This document shows positions 1 through 6,753 of a stretch of 20,207 nucleotides of DNA, one piece after another. Origin of the DNA: Actinomycetota bacterium (lineage in GTDB: Bacteria; Actinomycetota; Acidimicrobiia; Acidimicrobiales; Poriferisodalaceae); NCBI GenBank assembly GCA_013151655.1, contig JAADHX010000311.1:1-20207 (forward strand), in the 5' to 3' direction. The translations under genes and the position numbers were made by a program. The notes beneath the pieces are model-generated. The model worked only from the letters and a program-made list of their open reading frames with translations, was not told the DNA's origin and made no database searches. The first letter of the stretch is position 1, and each line of letters opens with the position of its first letter.

Positions 1-1
1 G

Positions 2-346
2 AGCCGCGTCAACTTCGCGGTCACGATCATGGCACTGCTGTACGGCGAGTCTGACCTCATCGAGACGCTCAATATTGCAGGGCTGGCCGGCTGGGATGCC
101 GATAACAACATGACCACCGCGGCTGGTCTGCTTGGCGTAATCATCGGCTTTGAAGGGCTCCCGGAGTCGGTGAAGAACTCCACCGACGTCTACTTCAACC
201 AAGATCTAATCGGCGGCGACTTGCCTGAATTCGACTCGGTGGCAAACATCGCGGACCGCACCCGCAAGCTCGGAGAACTTGTGATCAGGTCGGCTGGTGG
301 GACGGTTGCCGACTCTGGTCTGGTTTTGCCTCTGCAGATCCCATGA
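2..346 (+). CDS. ADP-ribosylglycohydrolase-like protein, C-terminal part (5' end outside window)
   Basis: The reading frame is open from the first bases of the window and stops at TGA 344-346, so only the last 114 residues are seen and the start lies upstream. The visible piece contains the stretch GWDADNNMTTAAGLLGVIIG followed by FEGLP. This resembles the late metal-binding segment of ADP-ribosylglycohydrolases (DraG/ARH fold), in which an Asp-x-Asp (here in GWDAD) binds metal and is followed by a glycine-rich helix. The end reads as a short beta-rich tail (GGTVADSGLVLPLQIP). The family removes ADP-ribose from proteins or small molecules; the substrate here cannot be told. The last 62 bases overlap the 3' end of the convergent permease gene. 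The family call is moderate because the N-terminal catalytic part is not visible. Confidence 0.6.
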   Translation, partial: SRVNFAVTIMALLYGESDLIETLNIAGLAGWDADNNMTTAAGLLGVIIGFEGLPESVKNSTDVYFNQDLIGGDLPEFDSVANIADRTRKLGELVIRSAGGTVADSGLVLPLQIP

Positions 347-1328
347 GCTTTGCCGCGTAGTGGGCCCCGAAGACTCCGACGATCATGGCGATCGTGGTGG
401 TGATGCTGCCAAGCGAAAGCAGGGGGACACCAACAATGGAATGGCCGAGGTTGCAGCCGCCCGCGACGGCGGCTCCCGCTCCCATCAATAGGCCGCCTGA
501 CCCTAGTTGGAGGTACCGGCGGGTGTCTTCACCGCGGATCCAGAGTGTGCCTGCGAGTTTCGCAGCGACGAAGGCGCCTGGAACAATGCTGACCAGAGCC
601 AACGGGATCCATATCGACGCTCCAGCTTCGCGACTTCCGCTCAGGGCATCCCAGACTGTGGTTGGCACTCCCGAAGTGCCGAAGCTGTAATCTGAGCCCT
701 CAACGTTTACGAGCAGCCAGGCAACGGATGTAACAGCAGCCATGGCCAAACCCAGTGGCATCCAACCCCACAGTTTGCCCCTGGACCGCGCGCCGGGCGA
801 GGCTCGGTTGCTATAGAGGTAAGCCGCTACGGCAACTCCGACGGCTATCAGCAAAATGGGTCCGAAGGGGCCCAAGGCATTTCCCAGTGTCGCTGTTTCA
901 CCGTTGACTGTTACCGGATCTGCGTTCAGTTCATCTCGAAGGAAGCTGAGCGGGCCGTTGTAGGTCACGACGTCGCCGATTGCCCAGCCAGCAATCGCAA
1001 CCGCTGTGCCAAGCATGCCATGGCCGAATTTGTAGAACATGCCGGTCACGCAGGTGGACGCGACAACCATGCCGACGCCAAAGACCAGGCCGCCCGCGAG
1101 GTTCGCTCGCCAGACGAACGGCGGAATCCACGGATCGATCCAGCCCAATGCCTTCAGGAGTTGCACCGCGGGTACCGAAATTAGGAGCAGCAGCAAGTAA
1201 GAGCGCACGAGGTCGACCTGGCGCGGTTTTCTAAGCAGGCCTCGCCAGGTTGAATGGAAACAGAGATCGCCGCGTTCCAAGACATAGCCCAGAAGGCCAC
1301 CAGCAAGGATCGCCAAGAGAATGGCCAC
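285..1328 (-). CDS. YeeE/YedE-family sulfur-compound permease
   Basis: Predicted inner-membrane transporter of 347 aa from a GTG at 1328. It has repeated hydrophobic segments and the three cysteine motifs typical of YeeE/YedE (TsuA-like) proteins: RGDLCF near residue 23, ASTCVTGMFYK near 93 and GGCNLGHSIVG near 292. In thiosulfate uptake proteins of this family, cysteines along the pore are thought to relay the sulfur compound, so import of thiosulfate or a related species is likely; the exact substrate is inferred. The frame is open to a GTG at 1406, but the extra 26 residues are almost all Arg/Ser/Gly with low GC at third codon positions (AGA, AGG, CGA codons). I therefore prefer the start directly before the first membrane helix. 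The C-terminus has a hydrophilic tail of about 20 residues that overlaps the convergent upstream gene by 62 bases. Confidence 0.8.
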   Translation of the reverse strand: MAILLAILAGGLLGYVLERGDLCFHSTWRGLLRKPRQVDLVRSYLLLLLISVPAVQLLKALGWIDPWIPPFVWRANLAGGLVFGVGMVVASTCVTGMFYKFGHGMLGTAVAIAGWAIGDVVTYNGPLSFLRDELNADPVTVNGETATLGNALGPFGPILLIAVGVAVAAYLYSNRASPGARSRGKLWGWMPLGLAMAAVTSVAWLLVNVEGSDYSFGTSGVPTTVWDALSGSREAGASIWIPLALVSIVPGAFVAAKLAGTLWIRGEDTRRYLQLGSGGLLMGAGAAVAGGCNLGHSIVGVPLLSLGSITTTIAMIVGVFGAHYAAKLMGSAEAKPDQSRQPSHQPT

Positions 1329-1434
1329 TCCGGAACCATATCCCGCTCGTCGCCTCGCACGACCCGCTCGACGAGATGAGCCTTGGCGAGATCTACGAAG
1401 AGGCACGCCGCTGGTCCGCCGAAAGGCCGTGACG

Positions 1435-1470
1435 GGCTACGGGCGGCCGGGCGCCGTAAGGCCCATAGCC
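1435..1470 (-). other. Hairpin in the leader region of the permease gene
   Basis: Arms 1435-1444 (GGCTACGGGC) and 1461-1470 (GCCCATAGCC) pair over ten positions around a 16-nt loop. The single mismatch becomes a G-U pair in minus-strand RNA. It lies about 107 bases upstream of the preferred permease start. No U-run follows on either strand, so it is not a standard intrinsic terminator; it may be a 5'-leader structure or chance in GC-rich DNA. Nothing else was recognised in 1329-1550. Confidence 0.3.
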
Positions 1471-1550
1471 GCCGAAGATGGCTAAGTCCATCGCAAGAAT
1501 CCGCCAACAACTCGCTTGCCGATGATGGTTCACTCGAACATGCTTAGAAC

Positions 1551-1715
1551 ATGGCGTCAAACTTCCAGTGGGTTGCACGAAAGAACGGTGACATCGAGAT
1601 CTCCCATCTTGGAAAGCACGCAACCACGCTCAGAGGGCTCAAGGCTGAGCAGTTCCGAAGCACATGCGAAACAACAGTTGAAGTAGCCGTTCGACCGGTG
1701 TCAGCGGTTGAGTAG
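1551..1715 (+). CDS. Small conserved-looking protein, 54 aa
   Basis: ATG 1551 to TAG 1713-1715 encodes 54 residues. The start reads MASNFQWVARKNGDIEISHL and is followed by a GKHATTLRG segment and a KAEQF segment. The pattern W-V-x-R-x-x-G-x-I-x-I-S-H-x-G-x-x-A-T-x-L-R-G-x-x-A-x-x-F looks like a compact beta-strand-rich small domain, and from memory it resembles short actinobacterial hypothetical proteins; that resemblance is not verified. An in-frame stop at 1545-1547 makes ATG 1551 the first possible start. No clear Shine-Dalgarno precedes it, so a leaderless transcript is possible. The final 15 bases overlap the 3' end of the convergent P450 gene. It sits alone in plus orientation between two minus-strand genes. 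Function unknown. Confidence 0.5.
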   Translation: MASNFQWVARKNGDIEISHLGKHATTLRGLKAEQFRSTCETTVEVAVRPVSAVE

Positions 1716-2915
1716 CACCGGGATCTTTCGGGGGCCCCGGACCTGACCGTTGGCCCACGTGGTTTGCTGAGTCGGGTCCAACGCGTAGTTGGGAAACGCT
1801 CGCAGCCACTCTTGGAGCCCCACCAGAAGCTCGAGCCTGGCCAAGTTCGAACCGACACAGCGATGCACGCCGAGCCCGAACGCGACGTGTCGGTTCTTGG
1901 CCCGGTCGAGTTGGAACTCTTCGGCGTTCTCGAAGCTCTCAGGATCATGGTTGGCGGCCGGGAACGTGACCAGCATCTGATCGCCCTCGTGCACTGGGCA
2001 ACCTGCGACCACGGTGTCTTTGATGACCTTGCGGGCCATTGTTACCGGCGCGTAGTAGCGCAGGACCTCCTCGGTGCCTGTTTGCCACAACATGTGGTCG
2101 TTCTCGACTGCGACCAGGCGGGCAACCTCGTCGTTGTTCTGAGCAAAGTGCCAAAGTCCCGAACCGATTGCGCTCCAGGTCGTGTCGATTCCAGCGACGA
2201 TCAGCAACCGGACGTACCCGACCTTGAGGTCCCAATCGACCGGAACGCCGTCGAACTCGGCGTTAGCAATCATTGACAGCATGTCGTCCTGAGGGTTCTC
2301 ACGGCGATCGTTGAGGATCGCGCCGATGTACTCGCCCATCTCCCCCATGACCTCGGCACGAACGGCATTGTCGCGTGGTGCTAACTGAAAGTTCCGGTAG
2401 ATCCAGTCGCGGAACAAGTCGGCATCGGTCTCTGGCAAACCCGTGAGATGACAGATGCCGAAAACCGGGATGTGTTGAGCGTATTGCTCGGCCGCGTCGG
2501 CGCTCTCCATCCCTTCGAGCTTGGCGATCAGACTGCGGCAGTAATCGCGCATCGTGTCTTCGATGGCGTTGATCCTCTTCGGATTGAACGATGGCAACAG
2601 CAACCGTCGGTGCGGTTTGTGATCGGGCGGATCCGAAGTAATCGGTGGCGCCGGCGACCGCGGAGCATCGGGACGGCTCACGCTGACCCAGATCGAAGAG
2701 AAGTGCTCGGTGTCTTTGGCGACCTGGGAAACGCCTTCCATAGTGACCGGCATGAACGCCCGTCCGTAGCGTTCGGTCGATGCGACGGGGCACTGCTCGC
2801 GAACGCTGTTCCAGATGTCGATCGCGTTGGACCCCCACTGATCGTCGAGCCAGTCCCAGTCGTGAAGCCAGTCGGTTACGGGCGCAATATCCGAACCAGT
2901 TGCAGTATCTGACAT
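1701..2915 (-). CDS. Cytochrome P450
   Basis: Soluble bacterial P450 of 404 aa. The hallmarks are in order: I-helix oxygen-activation motif AGIDTT (residues 241-246), K-helix ExxR (EVLR, 283-286) and the heme-binding loop FGLGVHRCVG (346-355) with Cys353 as thiolate ligand. There is no membrane anchor, so it should be a class I enzyme fed by a ferredoxin and a ferredoxin reductase. The frame extends to 2972, but ATG 2915 has a textbook AGGAG seven bases upstream, which sets the start. It is divergent from the oxidoreductase that opens the box-gene operon, 209 bp away, so co-regulation with aromatic catabolism is possible. No reductase gene is in the window; a 3Fe-4S ferredoxin lies at 10781. 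The substrate cannot be inferred from sequence alone. Confidence 0.95.
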   Translation of the reverse strand: MSDTATGSDIAPVTDWLHDWDWLDDQWGSNAIDIWNSVREQCPVASTERYGRAFMPVTMEGVSQVAKDTEHFSSIWVSVSRPDAPRSPAPPITSDPPDHKPHRRLLLPSFNPKRINAIEDTMRDYCRSLIAKLEGMESADAAEQYAQHIPVFGICHLTGLPETDADLFRDWIYRNFQLAPRDNAVRAEVMGEMGEYIGAILNDRRENPQDDMLSMIANAEFDGVPVDWDLKVGYVRLLIVAGIDTTWSAIGSGLWHFAQNNDEVARLVAVENDHMLWQTGTEEVLRYYAPVTMARKVIKDTVVAGCPVHEGDQMLVTFPAANHDPESFENAEEFQLDRAKNRHVAFGLGVHRCVGSNLARLELLVGLQEWLRAFPNYALDPTQQTTWANGQVRGPRKIPVLLNR

Positions 2916-3124
2916 TGGATGACTCCTACTCGTCGACTGGCAGCCACCCACTATCGAAGCGGCGTTGGCCACACGTTACCGACTGGACCTCAACAGATTC
3001 AAAACCCAGGATCACTGTCTCACGTCGAAACCCCCAACATCGCAATTCGAGTGACCCAGCGAACAGCTAGTAAGAACTGCAACATGACGACCTACAACCG
3101 CGCCCAACAAGTGAACAATCGATC
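2916..3124. promoter_or_regulatory. Divergent intergenic region between P450 and oxidoreductase genes
   Basis: The 209 bp between two divergent starts must hold promoters for both the minus-strand P450 and the plus-strand operon. Apart from the strong AGGAG in front of the P450, I found no convincing -35/-10 pair and no clear palindromic operator. Confidence 0.4.
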
Positions 3125-4096
3125 GTGACTATCGCCGTTGCCATAGTCGGGCTTGGCATCATGGGTAACCGAATGTTGGCGAGCCTCGAGATGCATGATG
3201 GCTTTCGGGTCGCGGCCGCATGGGACCCGAACGATGACGCACGAAACAAGGCGACGCTCGACTTTCCAGAGGTAGTAGTTGTTAGCGGACTAATGGATGC
3301 CATCGAAGCCGCCGACGTCGACGTTGTGTACATCGCTTGTCCGCCCAAGGCCCATGCCGAGTACGTCTCCATTGCCGTGCGAGCGGGCAAGTCGGTCTAT
3401 TGCGAGAAACCACTCGGCGTCGACGTTGCTGAGAGCGCAGCCCTTGTCGAGCTATTGGCCAGCCAGGGCATCATCAACGCGGTGAACTTTCCGTTCGCGG
3501 CAAACCTTCAGGTCGACTACCTCCAGGCAGCCCTCAACGGCGGCCAGCTCGGTGAGGTTCTAGGCGTCGACCTACACCTGCACTTCAATCCGTGGCCTCG
3601 CGACTGGCAGAGCGCGGCAACGTGGTTGACGAAACGAGCCGAGGGTGGCTATCTGCGCGAGGTTGGTTCACACTTCGTGTTCCTAACCGAGAGGTTGTTC
3701 GGCGAAGCGACGCTGGTCCACTCATCGGTGTCCTACCCCGACAACGACGAGGCCTGTGAGTCAAGCTTCGAGGCTGCTCTCGATTGCTCGGGTGTGCCGG
3801 TGCGCATGTCGGGAACGTCGCTTGGCGTAGGCCCCGACGTTGTGGAGTTCACGATCCACGGAAGCCACAAGTCGATCCGACTTAGCAATTGGAGCGAGGT
3901 GTACCTGTCCGATGGAGGGCCATGGGCCCGCCAAGACATCGCCGACGCCGACGACCGGCGGGCGAACAATGCTCGCTTCTTCAGTGACCTACACGACATG
4001 TTTGACGGTAATCCGAGCGGGATCGCCACCTTTGCCGAGGCGCTTTCAGTTCAACGCCTAATCGAAGTCATTTTGAGTTCAGGACACGGCTGTTAA
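3125..4096 (+). CDS. Gfo/Idh/MocA-family NAD(P)-dependent oxidoreductase
   Basis: A 323-aa protein with an N-terminal Rossmann fold. The dinucleotide loop GLGIMG is at residues 9-14, and an acidic Asp34 sits at the end of the second strand, which favours NAD(H) over NADP(H). The family signature EKP is at 94-96. In the C-terminal substrate domain, EVGSH (179-183) corresponds to the usual D-x-G-x-H, with Glu for Asp and catalytic-type His183 kept. These enzymes oxidise or reduce sugars, cyclitols and some aromatic-derived alcohols or aldehydes. The start is GTG 3125; no in-frame upstream alternative was found, and the ribosome site is weak. It is the first gene of the plus-strand run that continues with a hydrolase, boxC and boxB, 91 bp before the hydrolase. 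A role on a box-pathway substrate or product is inferred only from position. Confidence 0.85.
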   Translation: MTIAVAIVGLGIMGNRMLASLEMHDGFRVAAAWDPNDDARNKATLDFPEVVVVSGLMDAIEAADVDVVYIACPPKAHAEYVSIAVRAGKSVYCEKPLGVDVAESAALVELLASQGIINAVNFPFAANLQVDYLQAALNGGQLGEVLGVDLHLHFNPWPRDWQSAATWLTKRAEGGYLREVGSHFVFLTERLFGEATLVHSSVSYPDNDEACESSFEAALDCSGVPVRMSGTSLGVGPDVVEFTIHGSHKSIRLSNWSEVYLSDGGPWARQDIADADDRRANNARFFSDLHDMFDGNPSGIATFAEALSVQRLIEVILSSGHGC

Positions 4097-4187
4097 CAGT
4101 GCAACACACGGCGCGAGATACGATTGCTGTTCGTCTGCTGACGATAGATCAACGCCCAGCCAGGGGCAGAGAGACCGGTAGCGACCC

Positions 4188-5072
4188 GTGGGCTCGACAC
4201 AAGAACCAGGCACCGACGGGATCTCGGTGCAGTCCATTGATGGCAGCGAGGTTTTCGTCCGCTCATTCGGGGGTAAAGGGCCACCCTTAGTCATCTGCCA
4301 TGCCACTGGATTCCACGGCGCTGCCTATGCCCCGATGGCGAAGCAGCTGACCGACGATTTCGCGGTGTGGGCCATCGACGTGCGCGGCCATGGTCGTTCG
4401 CCTTCGCCGACAAGCGGCGACTTCTCGTGGAACCTGATCGCCCAGGATGTAACCGCGGGTATTGCCGCCTTTAGCTCCGAACCGGTAGTTGCCTTCGGTC
4501 ATTCGCTCGGCGGAGCTGCCCTCCTACTGGCCGAACTGAACCAGCCAGGACTGCTACGCGCTGCCTATCTGTACGAGCCGATCGTGTTTCCGCCAGGCCT
4601 GCTCGTGGATCGCGCCGACAACCCGATGAGCAGCCGGGCCCGCAGCCGCCGGTCGACGTTCTCGTCCCGAGCCGAAGCGGCGTGGCGCTACGCACAGAAA
4701 CCGCCGTTCGCCCGTTTCCGAACTGACGCTCTTGTCGCCTACGTCGAGGAAGGATTCGACGACAACGACGACGCAACGGTGAGCCTCGCGTGCACACCAG
4801 AAGACGAAGCCAAGGCATTTGAGTGTGAAGACAAGGTAACGACCGACCTCATCCAAGGTCTGACCTTGCCAGCACTGATCGCCTCCGGACACCCAGAAGC
4901 GGGACCCGGACCAAGCCCCGGCCGTCTCGCGCCCTCCATCGCCGAGGCGATGCCAAACGCAGCGCTTCTGGCCTACCCGCAGCTAGGCCACCTTGGCCCC
5001 TTCGAGTCTCCCGACTTCGTGGGCGAAGAAGTACGCGACTACCTAGTCGACCACTGCCTAGGGCCGAGGTAG
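4188..5072 (+). CDS. Alpha/beta-hydrolase
   Basis: A 294-aa protein of the alpha/beta-hydrolase fold. The nucleophile elbow GHSLGG carries Ser106, the oxyanion-hole region is HATGFHG (38-44), and a DVRGHGRS segment (64-71) is typical of the fold. Catalytic His268 lies in LGHLGPFE near the end. The acid residue is less clear: where Asp is usual after strand 6, the sequence reads SGHPEAG, so Glu or a displaced Asp may serve. The start is GTG 4188, with no strong ribosome site. The stop TAG (5070-5072) lies inside the purine-rich ribosome-binding stretch of boxC, whose ATG is 6 bases further on, so translational coupling is likely. By position it may act on a CoA ester, lactone or ring-opened product of the box route, for example as a proofreading thioesterase or lactonase; that is inference. 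Confidence 0.88.
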   Translation: MGSTQEPGTDGISVQSIDGSEVFVRSFGGKGPPLVICHATGFHGAAYAPMAKQLTDDFAVWAIDVRGHGRSPSPTSGDFSWNLIAQDVTAGIAAFSSEPVVAFGHSLGGAALLLAELNQPGLLRAAYLYEPIVFPPGLLVDRADNPMSSRARSRRSTFSSRAEAAWRYAQKPPFARFRTDALVAYVEEGFDDNDDATVSLACTPEDEAKAFECEDKVTTDLIQGLTLPALIASGHPEAGPGPSPGRLAPSIAEAMPNAALLAYPQLGHLGPFESPDFVGEEVRDYLVDHCLGPR

Positions 5073-5074
5073 GG
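5066..5074 (+). promoter_or_regulatory. Ribosome binding site of boxC overlapping the hydrolase stop
   Basis: The bases GAGGTAGGG end 4 nt before ATG 5079 and include the TAG stop of the upstream hydrolase (5070-5072). Termination and re-initiation therefore occur at nearly the same place, which suggests coupled translation. Confidence 0.6.
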
Positions 5075-5078
5075 ATCT

Positions 5079-6749
5079 ATGGCGCACGACGAGCCAACCG
5101 GGATCGACTTCAGGGTCGACCCATCGTCGTACAACCACTGGCGTCTATCCGTCGCCGGACCGGTTGCGACTCTGACGATGGACGTTGACCCAGACGCCGG
5201 GTCGCGTGACGACTATCAGCTCAAAACCAACTCGTACGACCTAGCCGTCGACATTGAGCTCTACGACGTCGTACAGCGACTTCGGTTTGAGCATCCGGCC
5301 GTCTCAGTCGTTGTTGTGACCGGCGGCCTCGACAAGATATTCTGTGCGGGCGCCAACATCCAAATGCTTGCCACCTCGAGCCACCAGCACAAGGTCAACT
5401 TCTGTAAATTCACCAATGAAACCCGCAACTCGATCGAGAACGCATCGGAGTTCTCAGGCCAAACTTGGATCGCCGCAGTAAACGGGACCGCCGCTGGTGG
5501 CGGCTACGAACTCGCCCTCGCCTGCGAAGAAATCCTGCTGGTCGACGACCGTTCGTCGGCGGTTTCGTTGCCAGAAGTTTCGCTTCTGGCGGTCCTTCCA
5601 GGCACAGGCGGGCTCACCCGGGTGGTCGACAAACGTCACGTGCGCCGAGACCTAGCCGATGTGTTCGCGACTCGCAGCGAAGGGGTGCGCGCTAAACAGG
5701 CTTTGGGTTGGGGCCTCGTGGATCATGTTGCTCCAACCAGTGAGTTCGAATCCCTAATCGCAGATCGCGCCAGTCACCACGCTGCGGTATCGGACCGCCC
5801 CGTCGACGGCCAGCCGATCGTGTTCGGACCTCTCGATCGCACCATTGGCGACAACAAGATCACCTACGAACACGTAAGCGTCGGCATCGACCGCTCCTTG
5901 GCCACCGCAACCATCACCCTCAGCGCGCCCTCGACCGCGCCGCCAACATCAGTCGAAGCACTAGAAGCCGAAGGAGCCAATTCCTGGATCATCGCCACCG
6001 CGCGCCAGTTCGACGATGCCATGCTGCATCTTCGCTTCAACGAAGTCGACATCGGCACCTGGATAATCGAGACAACCGGCGACCCCGAAGCCGTGCTGCG
6101 CGCCGAAGAAATTCTGTCGCCAGAAGCACAGACCTGGGCCAGTCGCGAAGCGCGTCTCTACTGGCAACGGACCTTCAAGCGCCTCGACCTCTCCGCCAGA
6201 ACAATCGTGGCCATCGTCGAGCCAGGCAGCTGTTTCGTTGGCATATTCGCCGAGTTGTTCTTGGCTGCCGATCGCAGCTACATGCTCGAAGGTCAATGGG
6301 AACACTCCAACGTTGCCGATGCAAAGGTGCAGTTGACCACGGCCAACGCTGGCTGGTTCGAAATGTCGAACGGGCTCAGTCGTCTAGAGACACGGTTCTG
6401 GCAACGACCCGACGCCTTGGCGAAAGCAAACTCCCTAGCGGGTCAACCGCTCACGGCTGTTGAAGCCTTCGACGCCGAGTTAGTTACATTCGCGCTCGAC
6501 GACATCGACTGGGAAGATGAAGTTCGGGTCATGCTCGAAGAACGGGCCAGCTTCTCCCCCGATGCCCTCACGGGCATGGAAGCCAACTACCGCTTCGTTG
6601 GTCCAGAAACCGTCGAAACCAAGATCTTCGGGCGCCTAACAGCCTGGCAGAACTGGATCTTTCAACGTCCTAACGCCGTCGGCCCAGACGGAGCGCTGTC
6701 GCGTTTCGGCAGTGGCGCCCGGCCAGAATACGACAAGGCCAGGGTCTGA
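5079..6749 (+). CDS. boxC: Benzoyl-CoA-dihydrodiol lyase (2,3-epoxybenzoyl-CoA dihydrolase) BoxC
   Basis: BoxC hydrolyses and opens 2,3-epoxybenzoyl-CoA, giving 3,4-dehydroadipyl-CoA semialdehyde and formate in the aerobic CoA-dependent benzoate pathway (EC 4.1.2.44). The 556-aa length matches the family, and several long BoxC signatures are present: NSYDLAVDIEL (51-61), FCAGANI (88-94), KVNFCKFTNETR (105-116), the oxyanion-hole stretch NGTAAGGGYELALAC (135-149) and SLPEVSLLAVLPGTGGLTR (163-181). The N-terminal half is a clear enoyl-CoA hydratase (crotonase) domain; the C-terminal half is the diverged crotonase-like portion found in BoxC. The start is ATG 5079 with a good ribosome site. It is followed by boxB with only 4 bases between stop and start, so the two are certainly cotranscribed. 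The enzyme is cytoplasmic. Confidence 0.96.
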   Translation: MAHDEPTGIDFRVDPSSYNHWRLSVAGPVATLTMDVDPDAGSRDDYQLKTNSYDLAVDIELYDVVQRLRFEHPAVSVVVVTGGLDKIFCAGANIQMLATSSHQHKVNFCKFTNETRNSIENASEFSGQTWIAAVNGTAAGGGYELALACEEILLVDDRSSAVSLPEVSLLAVLPGTGGLTRVVDKRHVRRDLADVFATRSEGVRAKQALGWGLVDHVAPTSEFESLIADRASHHAAVSDRPVDGQPIVFGPLDRTIGDNKITYEHVSVGIDRSLATATITLSAPSTAPPTSVEALEAEGANSWIIATARQFDDAMLHLRFNEVDIGTWIIETTGDPEAVLRAEEILSPEAQTWASREARLYWQRTFKRLDLSARTIVAIVEPGSCFVGIFAELFLAADRSYMLEGQWEHSNVADAKVQLTTANAGWFEMSNGLSRLETRFWQRPDALAKANSLAGQPLTAVEAFDAELVTFALDDIDWEDEVRVMLEERASFSPDALTGMEANYRFVGPETVETKIFGRLTAWQNWIFQRPNAVGPDGALSRFGSGARPEYDKARV

Positions 6750-6753
6750 GATC

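Noticed and set aside
1329..1406. Upstream extension of the permease to GTG 1406
   Set aside because: It adds only Arg/Ser/Gly residues with rare codons and low third-position GC before the first membrane helix; judged non-coding.
1764..2276. Plus-strand open frame of 170 codons
   Set aside because: Antisense to the P450 core, including its heme-binding and I-helix motifs; no ribosome site and no family features.
6712..6753. Upstream start for boxB at 6712
   Set aside because: It lies inside boxC and adds 14 residues absent from the usual BoxB start; GTG 6754 matches the family opening and has an AGGG upstream.
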